Positions 45,849-57,103 of a DNA stretch of 64,000 nucleotides are shown here, piece by piece. Under the pieces are notes generated by a model. That model worked only from the letters and a program-made list of their open reading frames with translations. It was not told the origin of the DNA and made no database searches. Made by a program: the position numbers and the translations under genes. The stretch is from assembly GCA_023935145.1 (NCBI GenBank), contig CM043703.1:20881227-20945226 (forward strand). The letters run 5' to 3'. This stretch comes from Bretschneidera sinensis. Its lineage: Eukaryota; Streptophyta; Magnoliopsida; Brassicales; Akaniaceae. Position 1 is the stretch's first letter. Every line of letters starts with the position of its first letter.

Positions 45849-47034
45849 CACCCCCAAACTTACATATTGCTAGTCCCTTAGCAATACAAAACTAAAAACT
45901 AAATGAAAAACAAACCACACGGAGATAAATCCATTATTCATGGTGCCCACAAATTTAAGTTGCATACAAAACCATGATATTTATTCATGAGATAGTTTAA
46001 AATATAAACACATCTTTGCAATGGATAAGTGTTTTTAAATCTAATCACTTACACAAGGCTGGTTAAGGCATCACAAGTCTGACTTAGTGTGTGGTGAATT
46101 AGCACATAAAAGATGAAGCTTCTAAATAACTCCAATGTGTAGTGTTTCGGTGTCTCAAGATTCACCGAACTTCCTATCAGAATGAACAATAATAGCATAG
46201 TTTCATTTTCTTCTTTTATTTTATTATGAGATTGTTGCCATGTTGAGTTCCCTTAAGCTTTCTAATTGACCCATGTAGCGAGTGCTTAGCCAATGACTCC
46301 CATACCAGATGGTTTTAAGGCATTAGGTGTAAACATACTCCTAAGGACTTACTAACTCGAGTAAAAAAGGCTACGAAACTAACTGGCTTAATGTTGCCAA
46401 GCAAAATTCCCACCTTTTGACTTGAACACTCATTGCTTATTGAGGCAAGAGGTCCAGTTACTCAGTAGAAACTTTATTTAATGATCATTATAAGCAAAAT
46501 TCCCACCTTTTGACGTGAACACTCACTGTTTACTGAGGCAAGAGGTCCAGTTACTTAGTGGAAGGTTTATTTAATGATCATTATGAGCGCTTTATTTTCT
46601 CTTTTTGTGTAATAAAATTTTTCTCTAATTTTTTTCTATGCCAAAGTGTTCATCTAACAAGTCATCCAATTACAGTTAGGCTATTGAAAAATACATATAA
46701 AAATTATGTGTCATACCCCACACAATTATGTGCTAATGTGCTCGTGTCAGATTAGATCAAACTTGTGAATTCTTAAATGCCTAAAGTGAGTAATTAAACT
46801 TTTAAAACTTTATTATTAGACCATGTGTTCAATATTTTAAGCTTACTGATGAAATCTTATCACAATATTTGTTTAGATCAACAAAAATTTTCAACACAAT
46901 ATGAACATGCATTTATCTTTTCAAAAAAATTGGGACAAGTGTGTGAATGTGTCTCTCATACCCCCAAACTTAAATTACACGTTGTCCCCAATGTGTGAAT
47001 AACATGGTGACCTAGGAGATGGAGAACTAGTTGG
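45849..47034 (-). other. Athila C 3' noncoding region (distal part)
   Basis: No gene. On the minus strand it contains the AAGTTTGGGGGTG polypurine tract at the LTR edge, another AAGTTTGGGGG (about 46969-46979) next to the ACATTGGGGACAA block, a variant of the TTTACACCTAATGCC hairpin (about 46315-46347), and the tandem duplication also present in B (46393-46470 and 46497-46570). The open frames seen here have no support as genes. Confidence 0.7.
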
Positions 47035-47039
47035 GCTGG

Positions 47040-48330
47040 TGATAAGAGCCATAAAATGCACCTCAACGATGCTTAAATTGTTAGCATTTTATGATTCTTC
47101 TCGGTTTATATTGCACTCTTGTGTGTTGATAACTCTTAAGGAATATTATTGGATCACTAACTTATTCCAGTAAAATTTCAGGTATTTTAAGTCCAAAGAG
47201 GAGAAGAAGCGATCATTGTTTAAAAGCACCAAGGTTCCATGCACGACGAAGCATAGGAGTAACTGCGGAGAGGCAAAGCATGAAGAAAATCAGCAAAAAG
47301 GCCAGCACCACGGTGCCCAGAAACTCACCCATTTTGCAACAACCAGTCAGCACCGTGGTGCTCCTCAACAGCACCGCGGTGCCTAGAAGCTTCCCCAAAT
47401 TCAGAACATACCTAGCATCGCAGTGTTCCCCAGCAGCACTGCAGCGCGCACACGGATTTTGCAACTCCGAGTTAGACTTTAATTAGGGTTTTTAAACATT
47501 AGAGAAAACCCAAAAAACACCCTTGGACTCTTGTGCTATAAATAGGATACTTGGGATCTAAGGGAGGACATCTTGGCTGAGAAGAAAAGCAGAAAAAAAC
47601 TCAAGCAGCAGCTTATCCACAAAAAAGTGTTTAGCCATGAACCCCATGGCTAACTAACTTCCTAGCAAGGTGAAGGGATGAATCCCTAGGTGTAGTTGTC
47701 CCTATCTACTCTTATTTGGTTCAGTTGTAATAAGAATTTATTGTCAAATATTGTCATGATTTACTTTTTTTTTATCTAATTATAAGATTTTATCTATTCC
47801 AGTGATTGTATCTTTTCCTTGATATAATTTTAGTAATGCTTCTCTTATGTCAAGATTATTGGGTATAGTTGAGTTTGGTAAATCTAGCCTTTAGGTTTTG
47901 TCCATTACTGCAATATTGTCAACAAAGATATATTGTCGTTTTTTGAAAAATCTATAGAATAGATCATATGTGCATGAATCGGAAATAAGAAGTATTTCAT
48001 TACGATCATATTAGGGTTTATACATGTGCTCATTGAATATTTGCCGACTGCATGTTTGGGATGTGAAACGTGCAATCGAGATAAAAACAACTGAATCAAG
48101 TTAGGATTAGCGCAACGAACCGAGGGAGGATTCTCGGATCCTTGTTGTCCCTCTATCATATTTTACAACCTACACAATTACTTCATCATTAATTTCAGAT
48201 TCTTTACTCATTTTGATTATATCGTCTATATTAAAGTTTACATCTTTCTTTATAGTTAACTTGTTTCCTTGTGGAATCAACACTCCAAAGCCGTGCTACA
48301 ACAACCGCATTACTGTTTTGGGCGTAATCA
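47040..48330 (+). repeat. Element L 5' LTR
   Basis: 1291 bp, TGATAAGAGCC...GGGCGTAATCA. U3 palindromes GCACC(A/G)(C/T)GGTGC-like at 47305-47316, 47350-47361, 47371-47382, 47415-47426 and 47436-47447. TATAAATA at 47537-47544. Differences from the 3' LTR inside the palindromes are CpG transitions. Confidence 0.92.
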
Positions 48331-48689
48331 AATTTTCCTTTCTCATAGATTAATCAAATTTTCCTAAAACCAGCAGCACACTACCACCTCTCTCCATTTT
48401 GAAACACATCCTCACTTGCTCAATCACTTGCACTCAAAACTTTCTTGTTTATACATCATTTCTTACTAACTTACTCACTTTTGTTGCTGATTTTGCTAGC
48501 TCTCTCTCTAAAGCTTGGTTATAAGAAGAAGACCATTGGGTTCATCAAGAACACTTCAAGAGGTAGATAGTCTTTCTTCTCTTCACCATGGGCATCAAGT
48601 AAGACCATTTTCTTCCATTTTATTATGTAGTTGTGCTATTTAGTGGTTATATTTTGCCTTAAGTCTATTGTTCTAAAAATTTGACTTCC

Positions 48690-49850
48690 ATGGCACCTAA
48701 GACCAAGAGACGTAGGGGGAGACCACAACAAGAGTATGATGAGTCAAAATTTGTGAGTTTTGAGGCAAGTAAGAGATATATTAGTATGTTGCACAGTCGA
48801 AAACCCATTCCTGAAAGAGGATTCAACATCACCTAAAGGGGAAATCCGACTTTATTTAGAATGATTCTAGATAGGAATTGGGGCACATTTACAAGAAAAC
48901 CCTCTCACTCCCTCCCAAATTTGGTTCGAGAATTTTACGTAAATGTGCCTGAGCATAGGAATGATGAAGTAAGAGTGAGAAGACGAATAGTCTCTTTTAG
49001 CAGCACATCCATTAATAACTTTTATGGATTACCTGACATTAAGCATAGTGAGTATAGTTTATATGTGTCCACCATCAATTATGAAGATATTTGCACTACC
49101 CTTTGTATTCCAGGCACTACATGGAAAATGACGGGTGATCTCCCTGTCAATTTGCCCGATATTTCTCTCAATACCATTGCTAGGGCCTGGCAATATTTTA
49201 TATGTCAGAGGATGATGCATGCTTTACATTATAGTGCCTTAACTATTGAGCGAGCTGTGTTAGTCTATGCAATTTTAATGGGAATGATTATCGATGTCGG
49301 CCAAGTCATACATGATTCAATCAAACACACTATTAGACAAAAGCTCGGATTATATTTTCCTTCTTTGATAACCCAATTGTGCATCCGAGCTGGAGTCCAA
49401 TACAGCCCTGACGAAGAGGCCTAGGAACCCAAAAGACCCATTGATGATAGCTTGCTAGCACATATTCAAGCCTCAAGGCCGCCCATTCTGGGAGAGGGAG
49501 CAGTCTGTGCTGACCGTCCTTCTTCCTCTAGGCCTCTCACTATTGTCGAGCGCTTTGAGCATCTAGAGAGTCATTTTGACGAGCATCAAAAATTTTTGCT
49601 TGATAGGTTAGATCGTCAAAACAAAATATTGGCTCGGCAAAACAGATTCTTGGCTCAACAGGCCGATTATCAAGTCGGGGTCTATTCTTCTTTTGGATAG
49701 ATGTGCCATCACCTTGCCTCCACTACTGGTTGTAATATGGATCGCTTCCCTACTATGCCACCCTATCCGGGTTCATTTTTTGATCCCACTCCTGAGGACG
49801 GTGAAGAGAATGAAGAGGATGAAGAGGAGGATGAGAATTTAGAGGATTAG
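48690..49850 (+). pseudogene. Element L ORF: AT-hook-like, helical core, coiled coil, acidic tail
   Basis: One frame of 386 codons with nonsense codons at 48834, 49422 and 49698. The N-terminus is MAPKTKRRRGRPQQEYDESK; KRRRGRP resembles an AT-hook and a nuclear signal. The core has LVREFYVNVPEHRNDEVRVR, INNFYGLPDIKHSEY and ERAVLVYAILMGMIIDVG, matching the putative plant transposon protein family (Pfam PF20167, from memory). The C-terminal coiled coil FEHLESHFDEHQKFLLDRL precedes a Glu/Asp-rich tail. No signal peptide or membrane span. It is the only coding unit of L. Biochemical function unknown. Confidence 0.7.
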
Positions 49851-51505
49851 TTTTAGGTCCCTTGTTTTGTTTGTTTTGATTCTTTCTTTCTTTTGTTTGT
49901 TTATTTTGTTTGTTTCGTGTGTTTTCATTTCGGTTATCTTTATTTTTTTATTTTATTTTCTATGCTAACCTAACATATGGTGCAAATCTTAAGGGTACAC
50001 CAAAGCTCTTTCTCTTTGTTGTCTTGTTCTATGTTGTAGATTGGAATTTCAACAAGACGAATGGCAAACACTTCACCTGGCAGTACACATTGTCTAGCAC
50101 CTGAGCACTCGTACTTCCAAAAGGGAGTTTTTCTTTACTTTCTCTTTAAACATTGAGGACAATGCAAATTTTAAGTTGGGGGTGGAGGAAACGCATTTCT
50201 TTAAATTGTTTGGTGTTACATGCTTTGTGTTAGCCTTAGAGTTAATTCACATGTCAATGATATGAACTTAATTGAGATAGCATATAGAATTTAGAAAAGT
50301 TAAATTTTGCTTCAATTTGAAATTAATTTAAGCATCAATCTTCACTTGGTTTGAGACTCTAGTTTGCGGTAAGAATATATGATTAATCTAAAACATTTAG
50401 AGAAGTTTTATGTGTGATTGTTTTGTGAATACTTTTACGGTCTCGACAAGCTCGAACTTATTTGATAATCACTTGAGGTGAATTTCTAGAATGCACACTA
50501 CTTAGGACGTGATATAGGCCATCTTTTGAATCGTTTGAGCCTTCCAAACTTACCATTGCTATATTTATCACTAATCACTCATTTGAGCATTTTTCTTGAA
50601 AAATAATTTGAGCCTTGTTTCTTTTAATAGCCCATTTACTCACCTTTATGAGCCTAAAATATTTTATCCTTACCTTCCTTTTAAAAGAACTTAGTTATAC
50701 ACATTTGTTGAGAAGCACTCAAGAGAAGTAAGGATGGAAGTATGAAAAAAAAAGAAAAAGAAAAATATTACTACTATAGCCCAAATACATGAAAAGAGAT
50801 AAGTCGGGGGTTGTGGAAAAGAAGAAAAAAAAATGATGAAAAAGAAGGTGAATGATCTTATGTGCCAAAATAAAAAAGAAGTGAATTATGGCAAAGAAAG
50901 AAGAAAAAAAATGGTGATTTGTTGAAAGAAATGCTGGGAAAATGGTAGGGAGGGTTGGGTATTGAAGTAAGGTTATCCAGTGCTTAAAGAGTTGTGTTCA
51001 AAAACTAAGAGATTAAGTTCTTTTACTTGTTAAATCCTTCCCGTTCTTTCTTAATCTTACCTTAGCCTAACGTTACAAGCTTAATAAAGACCTATTAATC
51101 CAATATAGTGTGACTTTTCTACAATAGTGGAGAGTGATTTGAAAAATAAGCCTATGGAGCTTGATTGTGATTGATGTCACGCAATTTAATATATTTTAGA
51201 GGCCAAGACTTGTATTCATGAATGTCATGCATAAAATCATCCGGGTGTTCGGATTAATGGATTGTGGTAAGATGGATGTTAAGAGTCGATAACGATTTTA
51301 AGATTGATGTTTGGATTACTTTTGGATTTGGGTGAAATTTAATGATTCTTTGTGTTGTATGTTGTGTGCAATGTTTGAGACGAAATGTGAATTACTCTTG
51401 GTTAACACTAATATTGCTTTTCATTTACTTTGATTCCCACCGTAGAATTCATCTCTTGTTTTTGCTTGAATTGCTAGGGACTAGCAATAAGCTAGTTGGG
51501 GGTTG
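49851..51505 (+). other. Element L 3' noncoding region
   Basis: No gene supported. It contains CATTGAGGACAATG followed by AAGTTGGGGG (50152-50182), an A/G-rich tract (50735-50930) and the end GGGACTAGCAATAAGCTAG then TTGGGGGTTG (51478-51505) as polypurine tract. The arrangement mirrors the Athila 3' region. Confidence 0.7.
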
Positions 51506-52784
51506 TGATAAGAGCCATAAAATGCACCTCAACGATGCTTAAATTGTTAGCATTGTTAACATTTTATGATTCTTCTCGGTCTTTATTGCATTCTTGTGTG
51601 TTGATAACTCTTAAGGAATGTTATTGGATCACTAACTTATTCCAGTACAATTTCAGGTATTTTAAGTCTAAAGAGGAGAAGAAGCGATCGTTGTTTAAAA
51701 GCACCAAGGTTCCATGCACGACGAAGCATAGGAGTAGCTGCGGAGAGGCAAAGCATGAAGAAAATCAGCAAAAAGGCCAGCACCGCGGTGCTAGTGCCCA
51801 GAAACTCACCCATTGTGCAACAACCAATCAGCACCGCGGTGCCCATAAGATTCCCCAAATTCAGAACATGCCTAGCACCGCGGTGCTCCCCAGCAGCACC
51901 GCAGCGCGCACACAGATTTTTCAACTCCGAGTTAGACTTTAATTAGGGTTTTTAAACATTAGAAAAAACCCAAAAACACCCTTGGAATCTTGTGCTATAA
52001 ACAAGATACTTGGGATCTAAGAGAGGACATCTTGACTGAGAAGAAAAGCAGAAAAAACTCAAGCAGCAGCTCATCCACAAAAAGTGTTTAGCCATGAACC
52101 CCATGGCTAACTAACTTCCTAGCAAGGCGAAGGGATGAATCCCTAGGTGTAGTTGTCCCTATCTACCCTTATTTGGTTCAGTTGTAATAAGAATTTATTT
52201 TCAAACATTGTCATGATTTACTTCTTTATCTAATTATAAGATTTTATCTATTCCGGTGATTGTATCTTTTCTTTGATATAATTTTAGTCATGCTTCTCTT
52301 ATGTCAAGATTATTAGGTATAGTTGAGTCTGGTAAATCTAGCCTTTAGGTTTTGTCCATTACTGCAATATTGTCAACAAAGATATATTGTCTTTTCTTGA
52401 TAAACCTATAGGATAGATCATATGTGCATGAATCGGAAATAAGAAGTATTTCATTACGATCTTATTAGGGTTTATACATGTGCTCATTGAATATTTGTCG
52501 ATTGCATGTTTGGGATGTGAAACGTGCAATCGAGATAAAAATAACTGAATCAAGTTAGGTTTAGGGCAATGAACCGATAGAGGATTCTCGAATCCTTGTT
52601 GTTCCTCTATCATATTTTACAACCTACACAATTACTTCATCATCAATTTCAGATTCTTTACTCATTTTGATTATATTGTCTATATTAAGGTTTACATCTT
52701 TCTTTATAGTTAACTTGTTTCCCTGTGGAATCGATACCCCAAAGCCATGCTATAACAACCACATTACCGTTTTGGGCGTAATCA
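51506..52784 (+). repeat. Element L 3' LTR
   Basis: 1279 bp, the partner of 47040-48330. Three perfect GCACCGCGGTGC palindromes (51780-51791, 51831-51842, 51875-51886) and a variant at 51896-51907; TATAAACA at about 51996. It keeps CpGs lost in the other LTR. Confidence 0.92.
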
Positions 52785-52789
52785 GCTGG

Positions 52790-53960
52790 CATGGCTCATA
52801 GCACACCCCCAAACTTGAACAGATGCACACATTGTTCCTAAAAAAGAAAAACTAACGTAGTACGGGAAAACAAAAAGTACTAAAAATAAATAAATAACAA
52901 TAAATATGAAAAACAATAAAAATAAAAGGATCAGCTATGGGGTGCCTCCTATGAGTGCTAAGTTTAACGTCTTCAGCCAGACGCTTTTATTCCTTCCCAA
53001 AAAAACATAGATTTAATGCATCAACAATTGCTTCAATGCTAAATTTTGTGCTTGGATGCTTTGGAGAGATCGCAAAGAGATGCGCAACTTTAATGATGTC
53101 ATCAGTAACATCTGCAAACTCTGGCTTGATACCCGATCTTGTTAACCTATAGGTGAAGGTTGCCTTCAATGGAGCAATGGGATGGACCTGAAAAACTTCC
53201 TCAACAACACCTTGCATTAAGCATACATTAGAACATTCCATATTATCTTGGGATAATTTTAATGTATCAAATATGTTGAATTCAACCTTCTCACCATTTA
53301 CCTTCATACTTACTATACCTTTTTTCACAAAAAAATTTATATCAGCAGTTCGTATAAAGGATCTTCCTAAGAAGATGGGCAGAGGGAATGGCATAGGGCA
53401 TTTGTCCATATCTAATACAATAAAATCAGCAGGTAAAATAAATGGACCTACCTTTACCAAGATATCCTCGAGAATACCTCTAAGTCTTTTTATGCTTATG
53501 TTTGCCAGTTGTAAGGTGATGGAAGTTGGTTGAAGCTCCCCCAAACCTAGTGTCTTGAATATAGTGTATGGCAGCAAGTTGACTCCAGCCCCTAGATCTA
53601 CTAATGCATGCTTAAAAATCTGGTTATCTATCCTACAAGGAATTGAAAAATGACCCGGATCTTTTAGCTTGGGTGGTAGTTTCCTTAATAATACCGCACT
53701 CACCTCTTCAGTTAAAGCCATTGTTTCATGCTCCTGAAACTTCCTTTTATTAGTGGAACTATCTTTTAAAAATTTAGCATATGCAGGAATTTATTTAATT
53801 GCATCTAATAAAGGAATATTAATTTATACTTTTCTTAAAGTTTCAAAGATATCATGCATTTTACTTTCTTTTGTTGGCTTTACTAACATTTGGGGGAATG
53901 GTGGTGCATTTCACTTCTCCATTGCACTTACCTTTGGTGTGGATGCTTTATGTGGAGATG
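52790..53960 (-). pseudogene. Athila C protease and pol-deletion junction
   Basis: The frame 53721-52987 has the catalytic ALVDLGAGVNLLPY, an SITLQLANISIKRLRG block and LGRSFIRTADINF, so the active Asp is kept. The linker VVEEVFQVHPIAPLKATF continues to LFAISPKHPS and ends FFGKE stop. It is immediately followed on the minus strand by CTGGCTGAAGACGTTAAACTTAGC, which in B lies after the env-position ORF. The protease N-terminal part (53730-53960) has stops. The first AAGTTTGGGGG tract is at about 52803-52815. Confidence 0.8.
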
Positions 53961-55425
53961 CTTGTGCAGGCTCATCAGCGCCTATGATCTTACCATTTCT
54001 GAGAGTTGTCACGGCATTCAGTTGTTGATGTCCTCTTGGATTAGGTAGTGGTTGGGCTGGAAATTCACCTTGCTTACTTTCACTTAGCTCCTTAGCCAAT
54101 TGCTCCATTTGTACCTCGAGTCTTTGAATGGCTTGCTCATGCTTTGTAGTGGTTTCCCTTTGCTCAATCCGAAATTGTCTTGTTTCTGCTATGAAATATT
54201 CTTGTGAGGTCATCAACTGCAGTACAAGACTTTCTAGGTCACTTTGGTTTAATTCCGAAATTGATTGGGCTGCTGGTTGGGAATTCCTTTGCCGCCCTTG
54301 AAAGTTCAAGGCATTTTGATCGTTGCTCCATGAGAAGTTAGGGTGGTTTCTCCATCCAAGATTGTAGGTATTTGCATATGCATTGTTTGGTCCCATATAG
54401 TTTGCTTGCTCGGGATCTGTAGATGAATACAAATGGCGAGTCTCAGTAGTGTGATCAAATTGAGAACATAAAGCACATACCTGGCATTTTGTAGCTTGTG
54501 GTCAAGGTGAGATGTTCTGAGTAGACATGGCTTTTATAAGCATATCTAGCTTCCTCTCCATAGTAGCCATATGATTTGAAGATCCACCATTTAAGGTTAC
54601 CTCATACATACCCTTGCTTTTAACTCCTTGTCTACCTCTCGAGGAGAATTGCTAGGTGTGCTCACTTTAGATCTCAAAAAGCTCCATGGCTTCTTCATTG
54701 CTCCTTTCCATCAGCAAATCTCCACAACCTGAATCAACTATACCTTTATTCATGTCGTTTAGACCTTTATAAAAAGCTAGTACCAGCTCATCTTGAGATA
54801 GATTATGATGTGGACATTTGAGTAGCAGCTCGTTGAAGTGTCCCCATGCTTCAAAGAAAAGGTCTCCATCTCTTTGTTGGAAAGATTGAATCTCTTTCCT
54901 CATCTGCCTTGTCTTTTGTGCTGGGAAAAATTTCTTTAGGAACTTACTGGATAGTTCTTCCCAGGTATGGATAGAATCTGCAAGAAATGAATTATACCAC
55001 AACTTAGCTTTATCTTTTAATGAAAAAGGGAAAAGAATTAACCTGATTCCCTCTTGATTTAGGCCCTGGATGTGCTGGAACTTGCAGAGGTCAAAGAATT
55101 CCCGAAGGTGCAAGTGTGGATCCTCAGTAGGTGTACCCCTAAAATGAGTCAAGGCACTGAGTATCTGCAGAGATATGTAATAATTGTCTTCCGCCTCTGG
55201 TTAATAAGCAATGCATGATGGCTGGTTGAGGTTCCGTGGGATGAAGGATTGCTTCATAGGTCTTCGCTCAGGTGGTTGTTGGTTTTCTAGCTATTCTATT
55301 GGTATTTCTCCCTCAAAATCTTCTTCGTTCTCCTTAAAGTTGTTTTTAGGCCACTATCGAATGGTCCCCTCAATCTCCATGTCAAGTGGAACGATGGTAG
55401 GGTTCCTAGATCGAAGCCCTTGCAT
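53911..55425 (-). pseudogene. Athila C gag
   Basis: The start is MQGLRSRNPTIVPLD (55425). Stops in the N-terminal 70 codons precede a 161-codon capsid block (ALTHFRGTPTEDPHLHLREF, TWEELSSKFLKKFFPAQ). A frame interruption at 54667 covers the Ser/Arg region. The tail (54432-53911) has NNAYANTYNLGWRNHPNF, the coiled coil EQAIQRLEVQMEQLAKEL and VTTLRNGKIIG. The knuckle (about 54470-54490) is split by a frame change. Inactive now. Confidence 0.8.
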
Positions 55426-55733
55426 GAATTAGCTGGAAGACTTTAGTGCAACAACTTTAGTACTGCTGCTCGGGTAGTCTCTGGACTAATTTGCACTCTA
55501 GCGCACAAGATACTGCGTTCGATCGCAACAGCGCACTCGATCTCACTTGAGCTTGCACTCGATCGCAAGGCCAGAAACAGCACTGCTGCAGACCTGAAAC
55601 AGAAAAAAACATAAAACAACAAGAAGAAAAATTAGATTTTTGATAAAGAGAATATAAACAGATCAAAGTAAAGAAATAAAATAAAATAAAATAAAACTAA
55701 TGAAAATAATTCCAAAAAGAAATTTAGCGCGAT

Positions 55734-57103
55734 CCCCAGCAACGACGCGAAAAACTTATTGTGCAATTATCTACCTAAATAAATAATCAGACTTGTTTTA
55801 CTTGCAAGTGCACAAGGTCAACTTAGTAGTATAGTGTGCAAATGCAAGATCATCTCCACAGGGATTGGTAAATTTTGATTTAGAATTAGTTTCGCAATAA
55901 TAAAATAAAAATAAGAGAAATAAATATTGAGTTGGAATTTAATAAAGATAAAGACGTAGGGACTTGATATCCACCACAAATCATGCTACCACAACAAAAC
56001 AGTATGCCAATGCTTTACTTATGTCATAAATACCTAATGGTTGTCAACCTAAGGGCATGGTATCTACTCCTTAAGCTATTGATTTCCCTAAGCAATGAGT
56101 TAGGCATGGTGTCTACTCTAACTCTTTTCTTTCTTAAGATATTCAGCATAGTGTATACTGAGTTGTTCCTTAAGAGAGCATAAGATCTGTGGAAAACGAC
56201 AACCACACGAGACCTAGGGCATGGTATCTACTCCCGGTTTCTCATGTTGATTAACCCAAGAATCCGGTGTGGATATTTTTTGTTACTATTGTTGAACCCA
56301 AGACTCGGCCATCCAAATTGATTCAACTAACTAATCCATACCACATGCATATGTTGATCAGCAGACACATATAAGGAATTTAAATAAAAACAAACATTAA
56401 TCAAGTTAAGCATCACAACGCACAAATATCACAAAGAAACCAATACTGAATTATTGAGTAAACATAATTATGGCTTTAACCAAGCCCTTACAAGAAAATT
56501 AGTTACACATAGTTGTGATGCTAAACAACATCATAAAATAAAATGCAAAAGAAAGAAGAAACCCGAAAACACCATGGATCAATTCGTCTCCATAATCTCT
56601 CTTTCGGGCACGTCCGGCCTCCAGCCTCCCCGAACAAAAAATAAACTAAAAGAGAGATACTATTTTTGTGTTTTACAAGTCTATTTATAGGGTTCTAAGG
56701 TCACCTCGAAACCCTAATTTCCAAAACAGGGTCCTAACCCTTATTTCCAAAACAGGTTCTGCCGTTTTACTGTTCACTGTCGTACGTGTGCGCTTGATCG
56801 CACACTATTGCGCTCAAGCGCATGTGCACTCGATCGTTGGACTTGTGCGCACAGGCGCAGGTTACGCTTGTGCATGGCATGGGCGCTTGAGCGTTTGTGC
56901 GCTTGATCGCATATCTGGTGCGCTCGAGCGCATGTGCAGACACCAGTTTTTCCAGCTTTTGTTTTTTGAGTTCCAGAATGCTTCTTTTTCTCCAAGAACC
57001 TATAAAAACACAGAAAAGAAGTAAAATAGAATAAAATATACAAACTAAAAGCTTAACAAATGTAAATTAAGGGGCTTAAATATGAATATTTAAGCTCCTA
57101 TCA
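55734..57103 (-). repeat. Athila C 5' LTR and primer binding site
   Basis: The LTR runs 57103 to 55757 (1347 bp, minus), with a palindrome cluster at 56780-56945 and TATA-like CTATAAATAG at about 56688. The adjacent primer site (55750-55734) is degraded at several positions of the tRNA-Asp complement. The gag leader (55487-55570) holds further palindrome variants. Confidence 0.88.

Larger units (their letters stand above)
47040..52784 (+). mobile_element. Element L: gag/pol-less LTR retrotransposon carrying one 3'-type ORF
   Basis: 5745 bp, with LTRs 47040-48330 and 51506-52784 and a perfect TSD GCTGG (47035-47039, 52785-52789) inside Athila C. Its internal 3.2 kb has no gag, protease, RT or integrase, only one ORF of 386 codons (with stops). 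Its LTR start TGATAAG, the CATTGAGGACAATG...AAGTTGGGGG block and the GGGACTAGCAATAAG...TTGGGGG 3' end all parallel Athila elements, so it looks like an Athila-lineage derivative. No recognised primer site follows its 5' LTR. Confidence 0.9.
44508..57103 (-). mobile_element. Athila C: gag-protease non-autonomous Athila element
   Basis: Minus strand, perfect TSD GAGTC (44503-44507, 57104-57108). Without the nested element L it is about 6.85 kb. It has LTRs (55757-57103 and 44508-45848), PBS, gag, protease, then a jump to the 3' noncoding region at about 52986. RT, RNase H, integrase and the env-position ORF are missing, with nearly the same junction as Athila D. Element L is inserted in its 3' noncoding region. 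Confidence 0.92.

Noticed and set aside
48331..48370. A primer binding site after the 5' LTR of element L
   Set aside because: AATTTTCCTTTCTCATAG does not resemble the Asp or Met primer sites used by the other elements; only a short repeated AATCAAATTTTCCT is visible.
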